This document shows, in pieces, positions 38,753-46,812 of a stretch of 64,000 nt of DNA. The stretch is taken from positions 55,841 to 119,840 of the forward strand of contig NZ_JARVRH010000016.1 in the NCBI RefSeq assembly GCF_030209755.1, written 5' to 3'. The translations under genes were made by a program, and so were the position numbers. Each line of letters starts with the position of its first letter. Within the stretch, counting starts at the first letter, position 1. Under the pieces are notes generated by a model that was not told the origin of the DNA, did not search any database, and saw only the letters and a list, made by a program, of their open reading frames with translations. Source of the stretch: Arthrobacter sp. efr-133-TYG-118 (GTDB taxonomy: Bacteria > Actinomycetota > Actinomycetes > Actinomycetales > Micrococcaceae).

Positions 38753-40071
38753 GCCGGCTGCAACAATCAGCACCTCGCGCCACCGCGGCGGAATTGTCGC
38801 GGTGGCGCAATGCTGTGGTGGCCGCGTACGGCGCCAGCGGGCTGGCCTTCTCGTCCTGGGTCTCCCGCTTGCCCGCCATCCGCGACGGCCTGAACCTGAC
38901 GCCCGGCACGGTTGGCCTCCTGCTGATGTGCATGACTGTGGCATCGTTCCTCTCCGTGTCCGCGTCCGGGGTGATCGTGATCCGTCTCGGATCACGACTG
39001 ACCACGCGGATCGGCGGTGCCATGGTGGGCCTCGGCCTGGCGGTCGCCGGTTTTGGCACCTCTGTGCTGGCCAACCCCGTGGTCGTGGCCCTTGGACTCA
39101 TGGTGATCGGCCTCGGCACGGCCAGCTGGAACACGGCCTCCAATGTAGAGGGGGCGTCACTTGAACGCGCCCTTGAGCGGCACATCATGCCCCGCCTCCA
39201 CGGATCCTTCAGCCTCGGTACCGTTGCGGGAGCAGGGCTCGGAGCCTGGGCCGCTGCCGCGGGATTGCCGGTCTTCTGGCATCTGGCTGCGGCCGGCTTG
39301 GTGGTGGCGGTCTCGGTGGTGACAGCCGCAGCCTGGTTCCGTGCGGATATCACCCGCCATTCCACTGCACGCGGTACCGCAAAGGCCTTCAAGCCCGGAA
39401 AGCCGGACACCTTCGAAGATCCTTCAACCGGCCCCTTGCCCATCATCCAGCCCGGCCAGCAGGGACCGGCCGAACCATTGGACAGCAAGCGCATGGTGGC
39501 GCGGGCGTGGCGCGAACGCCGGACCCTCCTGCTCGGCCTGCTAGTCCTCGGGCTCGCCCTGGCAGAGGGCGCCGCGGGGGATTGGGTGGCTTTGGCGTTG
39601 GCCGATGGCCACGGTCAGTCCGATGCAGCCGGAGCTGTGGGTTACGGAATCTTCGTGACATTCATGACTGTGGGCCGCTTTGCCGGGACCGTAGTCCTGG
39701 ACCGCTTCGGGCGGGTGCCTGTAATGCGCTGGTGCTCGGCCACGGCTGTGGTGGGGCTGGCACTCTTTGTCTTCGCCCCGGTACCGTGGCTCGCCTTCGC
39801 GGCCCTGGCTATCTGGGGTCTGGGTGCTTCTTTGGGCTTCCCGGTGGGCATGTCCGCTGCCGCGGACGATCCAGCCCACGCCGCGGCCCGGGTTTCGGTC
39901 GTCTCCACGATCGGCTATGGGGCTTTCCTTTGCGGTCCGCCGCTCTTGGGGTTACTGGCGGAGCACTTCGGCATCCTGCATTCCTTGCTCGCCGTCCTGG
40001 TCCTGCTCGTCGCGAGCTTCTTCCTGGCTCCCGTCTCGCGTAAGCGCGCGCCTGAGCCGGCGTGTCCGTGA
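38749..40071 (+). CDS. MFS transporter
   Basis: 440-residue major facilitator with twelve helices, starting at a TTG inside the hadB stop region. The first half has WVSRLPAIRDGLNLTPGTVGLLLM and a motif-A-like RLGSRLTTRIGG; the second half begins after a 60-residue loop at about 210-250 and has GRFAGTVVLDRFGRVPVMRW. The sequence resembles the actinobacterial MFS group around YbjJ/inner-membrane fucose-permease-like proteins; the substrate is unknown. The 4-base overlap with hadB suggests the same transcript, although no metabolic link with the dehydratase is evident. murB follows with its own promoter. Confidence 0.87.
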   Translation: MSRLQQSAPRATAAELSRWRNAVVAAYGASGLAFSSWVSRLPAIRDGLNLTPGTVGLLLMCMTVASFLSVSASGVIVIRLGSRLTTRIGGAMVGLGLAVAGFGTSVLANPVVVALGLMVIGLGTASWNTASNVEGASLERALERHIMPRLHGSFSLGTVAGAGLGAWAAAAGLPVFWHLAAAGLVVAVSVVTAAAWFRADITRHSTARGTAKAFKPGKPDTFEDPSTGPLPIIQPGQQGPAEPLDSKRMVARAWRERRTLLLGLLVLGLALAEGAAGDWVALALADGHGQSDAAGAVGYGIFVTFMTVGRFAGTVVLDRFGRVPVMRWCSATAVVGLALFVFAPVPWLAFAALAIWGLGASLGFPVGMSAAADDPAHAAARVSVVSTIGYGAFLCGPPLLGLLAEHFGILHSLLAVLVLLVASFFLAPVSRKRAPEPACP

Positions 40072-40112
40072 GTCGGCGCGTCCCTGAGTCGGCCAGGGCA
40101 GGCAATCCCCGC

Positions 40113-40118
40113 TAGGCT
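40113..40118 (+). promoter_or_regulatory. -10 box (TAGGCT) of murB, leaderless start
   Basis: Six bases separate TAGGCT from the GTG at 40125, which decides the murB start against the TTG at 40122. Confidence 0.5.
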
Positions 40119-40124
40119 TGTTTG

Positions 40125-41192
40125 GTGACCCTGACGATGCTTTCCGAACTGACCACGGCCGCCGTTGGTGGCCCTGCCGGCACCTTTGTGGAGGCCCGCA
40201 CCGAAGGGGAAATCATCGACGCCGTCCGCTCGGCGGATGCCGCGGGCGAGAAACTGCTCATCATAGGTGGGGGATCCAACCTCCTGATCTCCGACGCCGG
40301 ATACCCGGGGACCGTCCTCAAGATCGCTTCGCAAGGCTTCACCGTCAACTCGGAAGATAGCTGCGGAGGCGTTTCCGTGGTGGTCCAGGCCGGGCACAAC
40401 TGGGATGCCCTCGTGGAGCACTCCGTGCTGCACGCGTGGTCCGGGCTGGAGGCCCTCTCAGGCATCCCCGGAGCCACAGGTGCCACTCCTGTACAGAATG
40501 TGGGCGCTTATGGTGCCGACGTCTCCCAGACCATCGCCGCAGTGCGTACATGGGACCGCGAACGCAACGCTGTGCAAACCTTCACCAACTCCGAGCTCAA
40601 GTTCGGCTACCGGGACTCCATCCTCAAACAGACCACCACCGAGGGCTCACCCCGTTATGTGGTTTTGACAGTCGAATTTCAGCTGCCGCTCGGACGCATG
40701 AGCGCGCCCATCCGGTACGCGGAGCTGGCCCGGTCCCTCGGGGTCGAGGCGGGGAAGCGCGCGTATTCCAACGACGTCCGGCGCGAAGTCCTGCGGCTGC
40801 GTGCCTCCAAAGGCATGGTCCTGGACGCTTCGGACAGGGACACGTATTCCACGGGTTCCTTCTTCACCAACCCGATTGTGCCGGCCACAGCGGCCGCAGC
40901 GCTGCCCGAGGGTGCGCCGCAGTACCCGGCCGGAAACGATGGCCTCGTCAAGCTGTCTGCAGCCTGGCTGATCGACCAAGCCGGCTTCGGAAAGGGCTTC
41001 GGACTCGAACCCGCAAGCGTCTCCGGCGGCCGCGCCTCGCTGTCCACCAAACACACCTTGGCCATCACCAACCGGGGAGGAGCCAGCGCGGAGGACATAG
41101 TGGCGATCGCCCGTGAGGTGCGTCGCGGCGTCGTCGAGCGCTTTGGCATTGAACTGCATCCGGAGCCGCTGCTGATCGGTTTGGCCCTGTAG
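40125..41192 (+). CDS. murB: UDP-N-acetylenolpyruvoylglucosamine reductase
   Basis: 355-residue FAD enzyme that reduces the enolpyruvyl ether to UDP-MurNAc in peptidoglycan synthesis, using NADPH. LLIIGGGSNLLISDAGYPG is the FAD-binding loop, FGYRDSILK carries the catalytic Arg, GSFFTNPIV the serine that protonates the intermediate, and ELHPEPLLIG the C-terminal Glu. The central insert places it with type I MurB (long form, E. coli-like). The GTG at 40125 is chosen from the -10 spacing. It follows hadAB-MFS, the usual actinobacterial order, and converges on a small membrane protein gene. Confidence 0.95.
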   Translation: MTLTMLSELTTAAVGGPAGTFVEARTEGEIIDAVRSADAAGEKLLIIGGGSNLLISDAGYPGTVLKIASQGFTVNSEDSCGGVSVVVQAGHNWDALVEHSVLHAWSGLEALSGIPGATGATPVQNVGAYGADVSQTIAAVRTWDRERNAVQTFTNSELKFGYRDSILKQTTTEGSPRYVVLTVEFQLPLGRMSAPIRYAELARSLGVEAGKRAYSNDVRREVLRLRASKGMVLDASDRDTYSTGSFFTNPIVPATAAAALPEGAPQYPAGNDGLVKLSAAWLIDQAGFGKGFGLEPASVSGGRASLSTKHTLAITNRGGASAEDIVAIAREVRRGVVERFGIELHPEPLLIGLAL

Positions 41193-41201
41193 GAACGCGC
41201 T

Positions 41202-41672
41202 TCAGCGCTTTCCGGTCGGAAGGACCTTGTTGAGCAGCAGGAACGTCAGCCCGCAGCTGGCGGCCCCCAAGAGGAAGATCTGGCTGAACGCTATGCTCTG
41301 CGGCGACGGACCGCCGGGCGAAATCCAGCCGGCGGCCGCGAAGCCTGCCACGCCCAGGAGCATGACGATGGCTGCAAGCAGGAAGCTGCGCACTTGATCG
41401 CCCGCGCCTGTCTGGAACCCCGATTCGGGATCGTCAAGGTCCCGGTCGGACGATGGCTGGCATGCGGCAGCAAGGCCCAGGAGGAGGGCCGCGGCGCCAG
41501 TAGCGGCGAGTCCCACTTCTTGGACAGTCTGCATCGACGGGGACAATCGCACCCCCGCACCAACGGCTATTGCCAAGCCGCAGACAAGCCCGACGGCGGC
41601 GGCGCACCAACCAGCGGCCGCTAACCGCCGGCTGAGCGGCCGCAGCAGCGGACCTAACTCACCGAACAGCAT
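41202..41672 (-). CDS. Hypothetical four-helix membrane protein
   Basis: 156 residues with four hydrophobic helices (WCAAAVGLVCGLAIAVGAG, VGLAATGAAALLLGLAAA, SFLLAAIVMLLGVAGFAAAGW and FLLGAASCGLTFLLL) and a hydrophilic, Asp-rich loop in the middle (SSDRDLDDPESGFQTGAGDQ). It ends in basic residues (PTGKR). No family is recognised. Its ATG at 41672 is 6 bases after TACGCT, so the start is probably leaderless. It ends 9 bases from the convergent murB stop. Confidence 0.7.
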   Translation of the reverse strand: MLFGELGPLLRPLSRRLAAAGWCAAAVGLVCGLAIAVGAGVRLSPSMQTVQEVGLAATGAAALLLGLAAACQPSSDRDLDDPESGFQTGAGDQVRSFLLAAIVMLLGVAGFAAAGWISPGGPSPQSIAFSQIFLLGAASCGLTFLLLNKVLPTGKR

Positions 41673-41678
41673 TCCCCT

Positions 41679-41684
41679 AGCGTA
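41679..41684 (-). promoter_or_regulatory. -10 box (TACGCT) of the four-helix membrane protein gene, leaderless start
   Basis: On the minus strand TACGCT is followed by 6 bases and the ATG at 41672. Confidence 0.45.
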
Positions 41685-41769
41685 GGAGGGCCCGCTGGAA
41701 GGCCCCTGTGAGCGGCATGGGAGTTCCTCCTGCGTGCTATTGAGGACCGAAGCTGTCCACCGTGCGTCC

Positions 41770-41775
41770 TATGAT
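41770..41775 (+). promoter_or_regulatory. -10 box (TATGAT) of the AlkZ-like gene, leaderless start
   Basis: TATGAT, one base off the TATAAT consensus, is 6 bases before the ATG at 41782 and decides that start over the upstream open frame. Confidence 0.55.
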
Positions 41776-41781
41776 GGGGCC

Positions 41782-42900
41782 ATGGCAGCTTCGGCTAAGA
41801 TCAGCGTCACTCCCAAAGTCATGGGCAGGCTGCGCCTTGCGAGCCAAGGATTGCTTGGGGGATTCAGCAGCCCGGAGGAATGCGTCTCCAGGATGGGCGC
41901 CATGCAGGCCCAAGACCTGGCCTCGGCGTTCTGGGCGGTGGGCCAGCGGGTCCCCGGTTCCGGCCTCTCGAAGGTATTGGAGGCGCTGGAGAACGGCACA
42001 GTGGTCCGGTCGTGGCCCATGCGAGGAACGCTGCACCTGGTGCCACCGCAGGACTTGCGCTGGATCCTGGCCATCACTACCGAGCGATCCATGCGTTCGG
42101 TGGCCGCGCGGCACCGGGAGCTCGGCATCGACGAAACAGACGTCGCAACGTGCCGGGAGCTTGCCCTTGAACGCGTCGCCGGCAGCCCCGGCGCCACGCG
42201 CGAGGAACTCTTCAAGATCTTCGAATCCGCAGGCCAAGTGACCACGGCCCAGCGCGGGATCCATTTGCTTTGGATTTTGTGCCAGAACGCTTGGCTCGTC
42301 CAAGGGCCCCCGGCCGGCACGGCGGGCAAAGCCCTTGGACAGCAACTGTTCGTGGCCTTCGATGAGTGGATTCCGGAATCCAAGACGCTGAGCCGTGAAG
42401 AAGGGATTGCCGAATTCCTGCTGAGGTATATGCGCAGCCACGGACCGGCCACGCTCTTGGACTTCGCGTGGTGGACCCAGATCCCCAAAGCCGAAGTCCG
42501 GGCAGCCCACGAGGCTATTCGCGGCCAACTCGTGGAGCTCGTCTTCCGGGGAGCGTCCTATTGGCTGTCGCCCGAGACGGCGGCACTGCTCGACGACGGC
42601 GTTCCCGGCTCGCGGACGGTCCTCGCCTTGCCGGGATTCGATGAATTCCTGCTCGGGTATACGGACCGCAGCCTTGTCCTGCCCCCGGAGCATTTCCAGA
42701 AGGTTGTTCCGGGCGGCAACGGGGTCTTCAAGCGGATGATCGTGTCGGGCGGCGAAGTGGTGGGCACCTGGTCCCGCAGCCGCACCGGCCGGAGCGCCGT
42801 CGTCGTGCCCGAACCGTTCGCCCCGGAAAGGCTGACTCCGGCAGCCAATCGGTCGTTCGAACTCCAGGCCGCGAAGTACGTGCTGTTCATGGAGAGTTGA
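41782..42900 (+). CDS. AlkZ-like winged-helix DNA glycosylase family protein (HTH_42)
   Basis: 372-residue protein made of tandem winged helices. The N-terminal helix block RMGAMQAQDLASAFWAVGQRVPG contains a Q-A-Q triplet that matches the QxQ catalytic motif of AlkZ/YcaQ glycosylases, enzymes that unhook DNA crosslinks and excise alkylated bases. RSWPMRGTLHLVPPQDLRWIL and TRTGRSAVVVPEPF are further family blocks. The AlkZ group includes glycosylases in antibiotic clusters giving self-resistance; this gene lies among housekeeping genes, so a general repair role is likelier. Catalysis is inferred from the motif. A nested hairpin separates it from the convergent asd gene. Confidence 0.8.
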   Translation: MAASAKISVTPKVMGRLRLASQGLLGGFSSPEECVSRMGAMQAQDLASAFWAVGQRVPGSGLSKVLEALENGTVVRSWPMRGTLHLVPPQDLRWILAITTERSMRSVAARHRELGIDETDVATCRELALERVAGSPGATREELFKIFESAGQVTTAQRGIHLLWILCQNAWLVQGPPAGTAGKALGQQLFVAFDEWIPESKTLSREEGIAEFLLRYMRSHGPATLLDFAWWTQIPKAEVRAAHEAIRGQLVELVFRGASYWLSPETAALLDDGVPGSRTVLALPGFDEFLLGYTDRSLVLPPEHFQKVVPGGNGVFKRMIVSGGEVVGTWSRSRTGRSAVVVPEPFAPERLTPAANRSFELQAAKYVLFMES

Positions 42901-42919
42901 GGGACTCCCGAAAACGCCG

Positions 42920-42964
42920 CTGGCCCGCCATGCAGTCGCGGGCAGCGACTGGACAGCGGGCCAG
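42920..42964. terminator. Nested hairpin between convergent genes
   Basis: An outer 9-bp stem CTGGCCCGC (42920-42928) with GCGGGCCAG (42956-42964) and an inner 7-bp stem CAGTCGC (42933-42939) with GCGACTG (42945-42951). It is placed between the AlkZ-like and asd stops and probably terminates both; there is no long T-run. Confidence 0.65.
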
Positions 42965-42985
42965 TACGGATATTGCGCAAGACTC

Positions 42986-44140
42986 CTAGAGGGTGCCCGT
43001 AGCGATCTTCAGCATGCGGCGCAGCGGCTCGGCAGCGCCCCAGAGGAGCTGGTCGCCCACGGTGAAGGCGCTGATGTATTCCGGGCCCATCTCGAGCTTG
43101 CGGATACGGCCTACGGGGATCTCCAAGGTACCGGAGGCAGCAACCGGGGTGAGGTCCGCCATGGAGGCTTCCTTGGTGTTGGGCACAACCTTGGCCCACT
43201 CGTTGTCAGCGTCCAGGAGCTTCTCGATTTCGGCGACGGACAAGTCCTCGCGCAGCTTGAGCGTCAGTGCCTGGGAGTGGGAGCGCATGGCGCCAATACG
43301 GACGCAGAGGCCATCCATAACCACATGGTCCTTGCCGGGCTTTCCATTGCCCGTGCCGAGGATCTTGTTGGTTTCCACCCCGGCCTTCCACTCTTCCTTG
43401 GACTGGCCGTTGCCGAGGTCGGCGTCGATCCAGGGGATCAGGGAGCCGGCTAGCGGGACGCCGAACTGGGTGGCGTCGACGCCGGAGCGCTGGGTCGCCA
43501 GGACCTTGCGGTCGATTTCCAGGATCGCCGACGCCGGATCGTCCAGTTCGCTGCTGACTTCGTTGTTGAGGGTGCCGAACTGGTTGAGCAGTTCGCGCAT
43601 GTGGCGTGCACCGCCGCCCGAGGCCGCCTGGTAGGTCATGGAGGTACCCCACTCGACCAGGTTGTTCTTGAACAGGCCACCGAGCCCCATGAGCATGCAG
43701 GACACGGTGCAGTTGCCGCCGATGTAGTCCTTCACGCCGCCGGACAGGCCTGCGTCGATGACGTCGCGGTTGATGGGGTCCAGCACGATGATGGAGTCGT
43801 CGTTCATGCGCAGCGTGGACGCGGCATCGATCCATAGCCCGTCCCAGCCACGGCTGCGCAGCTCACCGTGGACCTGCTTCGTGTAGTCGCCGCCCTGGGC
43901 AGTGACAATAATCGGCAGCTTGGCAAGAGTCTCAATATCGAACGCGTTCTCGAGCTTGCCTGCGCTGCCTTCTGCTGTACCAGCGAATGACGGCGAGGCA
44001 CCTCCCGCGTTCGAGGTGGAGAAAAATACCGGGTTGATGTTGGCGAAGTCGCCCTCTTCCTGCATGCGCTGCATCAGGACGGAGCCGACCATGCCACGCC
44101 AACCGACCAGTCCAACGGACGGATTAGCTGCTGTAGTCAT
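42986..44140 (-). CDS. asd: Aspartate-semialdehyde dehydrogenase
   Basis: 384-residue enzyme that reduces aspartyl phosphate to the semialdehyde, the branch point to lysine, threonine, methionine and diaminopimelate. [18 protein letters not shown] is the NADP-binding start, Cys144 in [15 protein letters not shown] is the active-site thiol, and the C-terminal block [27 protein letters not shown] carries the substrate Arg and His. The sequence type is the E. coli-like (Gram-negative) Asd and not the type usual in mycobacteria. The start is leaderless. It is a single gene. Confidence 0.94.
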   Translation of the reverse strand: MTTAANPSVGLVGWRGMVGSVLMQRMQEEGDFANINPVFFSTSNAGGASPSFAGTAEGSAGKLENAFDIETLAKLPIIVTAQGGDYTKQVHGELRSRGWDGLWIDAASTLRMNDDSIIVLDPINRDVIDAGLSGGVKDYIGGNCTVSCMLMGLGGLFKNNLVEWGTSMTYQAASGGGARHMRELLNQFGTLNNEVSSELDDPASAILEIDRKVLATQRSGVDATQFGVPLAGSLIPWIDADLGNGQSKEEWKAGVETNKILGTGNGKPGKDHVVMDGLCVRIGAMRSHSQALTLKLREDLSVAEIEKLLDADNEWAKVVPNTKEASMADLTPVAASGTLEIPVGRIRKLEMGPEYISAFTVGDQLLWGAAEPLRRMLKIATGTL

Positions 44141-44146
44141 TGAACC

Positions 44147-44152
44147 AGTCTA
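44147..44152 (-). promoter_or_regulatory. -10 box (TAGACT) of asd, leaderless start
   Basis: On the minus strand TAGACT is followed by 6 bases and the ATG at 44140. Confidence 0.5.
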
Positions 44153-44202
44153 GACTTTCGCGGCTCCCGGCCGCTGTCGGTTACGTCACGAGGCCGTGGG
44201 CC

Positions 44203-44424
44203 CTACTTGCCGGAGCCGGGTTCTTCCAGCAGGGCCGCCTTGCGGGCACGCAAGGCGTAGAAGGCGCCAAAGGCGAAGACCTGGGTAACCACGACCAGGA
44301 CGATGATCCCCAGGATCTTGTTGCCGCCGAGGATCATGGTGAGCCCAACGATCGCGGACAAGAGCGCGAAGAGCGGCAACAACATGTAGCCGAGCACGAA
44401 CAGGGTCTCAGGTTTCTTCAGCAT
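44203..44424 (-). CDS. Small two-helix membrane protein downstream of folA
   Basis: 73 residues: MLKKPETLFVLGYMLLPLF starts the first helix and GIIVLVVVTQVFAFGAFYAL is the second, followed by RARKAALLEEPGSGK. The ATG at 44424 is 2 bases after the folA stop, with GGAAGACTGAG before it, so it is translationally coupled to thyA-folA. No family is recognised with confidence, but such a gene after folA occurs in Arthrobacter relatives as far as I recall. No function is proposed. Confidence 0.7.
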   Translation of the reverse strand: MLKKPETLFVLGYMLLPLFALLSAIVGLTMILGGNKILGIIVLVVVTQVFAFGAFYALRARKAALLEEPGSGK

Positions 44425-44426
44425 TC

Positions 44427-45014
44427 TCAGTCTTCCGTCCGGCGCCACGTGGCGATCCGGTAGTTGGTGCCGTTCTTGGAGGTCAGCCAGCCTTCAGCCG
44501 GCTGCATCGCCTCAAGATTCCAGGCCTCGCCGAACTCCGGCGCGAATGTGTCGCCGTCGGTGTCGGAATCGATGACCGTGATGACGGCGACATTCGCGAT
44601 ATCCACGGACTGCCGGTAAATTTCGCCCCCGCCAATGATCCAGACATTCTGGCCGCCCGGTGCGAACTGGGACTCGAGCAGGGCGGCATCAAGGGAGGAA
44701 ACCACGACGGCGCCACGTGCTTCGGGCGAGTCCGCCCAGCCGTGTTGCCGGGTCACCACGATATTGGTGCGACCGGGCAGGGGGCGGTACTTTGCGGGAA
44801 AAGACTCCCAGGTTTTCCGGCCCATGATGACCGGATGCCCTGTTGTCAGCCGGCTGAAGTGCTGCAGATCTTCGGGAACGTGCCAGGGCATGGTCCCGCC
44901 CTTGCCGATCACTCCGCTGCCGGTCTGTGCCCAGACCAGGCCGATTCCGTTGAGCGTTTCCGCGGCCTCCCCGGAGGAAGGCGAGTCCGCGGCAGGAGTT
45001 TCGTAGGTGTTCAT
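44427..45014 (-). CDS. folA: Dihydrofolate reductase
   Basis: 195 residues from the ATG at 45014; the longer frame reads through thyA and is rejected. [34 protein letters not shown] is split over the Met20 loop and first helix, with Glu/Asp in PEDL at the catalytic place. [14 protein letters not shown] and [17 protein letters not shown] are NADPH-binding blocks. It regenerates tetrahydrofolate used by thymidylate synthase. The N-terminus has about 20 extra residues before the conserved start. Its ATG overlaps the thyA stop (ATGA). Confidence 0.94.
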   Translation of the reverse strand: MNTYETPAADSPSSGEAAETLNGIGLVWAQTGSGVIGKGGTMPWHVPEDLQHFSRLTTGHPVIMGRKTWESFPAKYRPLPGRTNIVVTRQHGWADSPEARGAVVVSSLDAALLESQFAPGGQNVWIIGGGEIYRQSVDIANVAVITVIDSDTDGDTFAPEFGEAWNLEAMQPAEGWLTSKNGTNYRIATWRRTED

Positions 45015-45814
45015 ACCGCCACGGGCGCCTTGATCGAGGGGTGGTGGCGGTAGCCGACTACTTCGAAGTCCTCGAAGGTGTAGTCGAAGATCGAGTCCGG
45101 CTTGCGGGTGAAGCGCAGCTGCGGGTACTCGTAAGGCTCGCGGGAGAGCTGCTCGGTGACTTGCTCCACGTGGTTTTCGTAAACGTGGACGTCCCCGCCG
45201 GTCCAGACGAAATCGCCGGGCTCGAGGCCCAGCTGCTGGGCCACCATGCAGGTCAGCAGCGCATAGGAAGCGATGTTGAAAGGAACGCCCAGGAACATGT
45301 CTGCCGAACGCTGGTACAACTGGCAGGACAACTTGCCGTCGGCAACGTAGAACTGGAAGAACGCGTGGCACGGCGGCAAGGCCATGTCCTTGATCTCGGA
45401 TACGTTCCATGCCGAGACGATGTGGCGGCGGGAATCCGGGTTGGCGGCCAGGCCCTTCATGAGCTCGGCGATCTGGTCAATGTGCCCGCCATCGGGGGTC
45501 GGCCAGCTGCGCCACTGCACGCCGTACACCGGGCCGAGTTCGCCGTCGGCGTCCGCCCATTCATCCCAGATGGTGACACCCTGCTCCTGGAGCCACTTCA
45601 CGTTCGACTCGCCGCGGAGGAACCACAAGAGCTCCAGCGCGAGCGATTTGAAGTGCACCCGCTTGGTGGTTACGAGCGGGAAACCCTGGCTCAAATCGAA
45701 GCGCAGCTGGCGGCCGAAAACGCTCCGTGTGCCGGTGCCCGTGCGGTCCGACTTATGCGTGCCGTTGGCCATGACGTCGCGCAGGAGGTCTTCATATGGG
45801 GTTGGGATGCTCAC
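45011..45814 (-). CDS. thyA: Thymidylate synthase
   Basis: 267-residue classical ThyA that methylates dUMP with methylenetetrahydrofolate. [20 protein letters not shown] binds phosphate, [33 protein letters not shown] contains the nucleophilic cysteine (LPPCH), and [18 protein letters not shown] and the C-terminal IKAPVAV complete the site. The start is a GTG preceded by TAAGCT at 6 bases, so leaderless. It leads the thyA-folA-small membrane protein operon. The flavin-dependent ThyX is not needed with this enzyme present. Confidence 0.96.
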   Translation of the reverse strand: MSIPTPYEDLLRDVMANGTHKSDRTGTGTRSVFGRQLRFDLSQGFPLVTTKRVHFKSLALELLWFLRGESNVKWLQEQGVTIWDEWADADGELGPVYGVQWRSWPTPDGGHIDQIAELMKGLAANPDSRRHIVSAWNVSEIKDMALPPCHAFFQFYVADGKLSCQLYQRSADMFLGVPFNIASYALLTCMVAQQLGLEPGDFVWTGGDVHVYENHVEQVTEQLSREPYEYPQLRFTRKPDSIFDYTFEDFEVVGYRHHPSIKAPVAV

Positions 45815-45820
45815 GCACCC

Positions 45821-45826
45821 AGCTTA
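45821..45826 (-). promoter_or_regulatory. -10 box (TAAGCT) of thyA, leaderless start
   Basis: On the minus strand TAAGCT is followed by 6 bases and the GTG at 45814. Confidence 0.5.
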
Positions 45827-45832
45827 CTTGAG

Positions 45833-46801
45833 TCAGTCGTCGAAGGGCTTGATCTGTTCCACGGCCACTACGCGCTGGCCGTTTCCACGGGCCACGTGGC
45901 ACACGATCATCTCGCCAGGCGCCAGATACGGATCCTGGGCAGGCAGCATCTCGCGAAGCTCGGGACCCATGCGTTCGCCGAGCGCCTTCAAGACGGTGGG
46001 GAGCGCCGGCCGGTGGGTGCACAGCGCAACCCCGCGCTGCTTGTCGAACAAGCCCTCGACGACGGCGGTTGTCTTCTTCGGGCTCCGCTGGTGGTTGTGC
46101 TCCGTCAGGGCATCCACAAGTTTCACCTTGGCTCCGGCTGACTTGGCGTATGGCGCGATAGTGGATACGCACCTGGCCCAGGGACTGCTCACGATCCGCA
46201 GGGGCTTCCACACGCCTAGAAGCCGTTCCACGGCCAGCGCCTGGCGCAGACCCGTCACGGCCAGCGGCCGGCTGCCTTCGGCCTTGGTCCAGGAGGATCG
46301 TGGCTTGGCCTTGGCATGGCGCACCAGAATCAGGGGCCAGGTCTCCAGCTCACCATTGAGGTGCGCCTTCGCCAGCGCCTGGAGGGGGCCCACATCCGTC
46401 GGGTTGCTCAGGAAACGTGCCGCTTTATCCGGTGCGGCCCACATGTAGGCGTCCACTTCCGCACCGTCCGGCTTGATGACGGACCCATTGACCTGAGTGG
46501 CCCAATAGTGGACTACCTTCAGCCCAGCTGCCACATGGTAGTGCGTCGGAGGAAGGGGGATCCCGAGGGCGGCCTTGAGGCCGATTTCTTCCCTGATCTC
46601 GCGGACGGCGCACTCCGGGATGGTTTCCCCGGCGTCGAGCTTGCCCTTGGGCCAGGACCAGTCGTCGTACTTAGGCCGATGGATCAGCAGGACCTCAAGG
46701 GCGCCCTTGGTAACGCGCCAGGGAATGGCGCCGGCCGCCGTGACGGCGATCGGTTCCCCGGGATGGTCCGTCTGGTCTGCAACAGGTGTATCGCTCTTCA
46801 A
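45833..46801 (-). CDS. NUDIX hydrolase-histidine phosphatase fusion (MutT1-like)
   Basis: 322-residue two-domain protein. Residues about 15-150 are a NUDIX domain with the box GKLDAGETIPECAVREIREEIGL. Residues about 165-320 are a histidine phosphatase with LILVRHAKAK holding the phospho-acceptor His and a second His in CTHRPALP. The architecture equals mycobacterial MutT1, which sanitises 8-oxo-GTP, 8-oxo-dGTP and diadenosine polyphosphates. It directly follows ppk1, as in mycobacteria (Rv2984-Rv2985), with 11 bases between stop and start. The start is a TTG at 46801; no better start codon is in frame nearby. Confidence 0.9.
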   Translation of the reverse strand: MKSDTPVADQTDHPGEPIAVTAAGAIPWRVTKGALEVLLIHRPKYDDWSWPKGKLDAGETIPECAVREIREEIGLKAALGIPLPPTHYHVAAGLKVVHYWATQVNGSVIKPDGAEVDAYMWAAPDKAARFLSNPTDVGPLQALAKAHLNGELETWPLILVRHAKAKPRSSWTKAEGSRPLAVTGLRQALAVERLLGVWKPLRIVSSPWARCVSTIAPYAKSAGAKVKLVDALTEHNHQRSPKKTTAVVEGLFDKQRGVALCTHRPALPTVLKALGERMGPELREMLPAQDPYLAPGEMIVCHVARGNGQRVVAVEQIKPFDD

Positions 46802-46812
46802 CTTTTCGCTGC

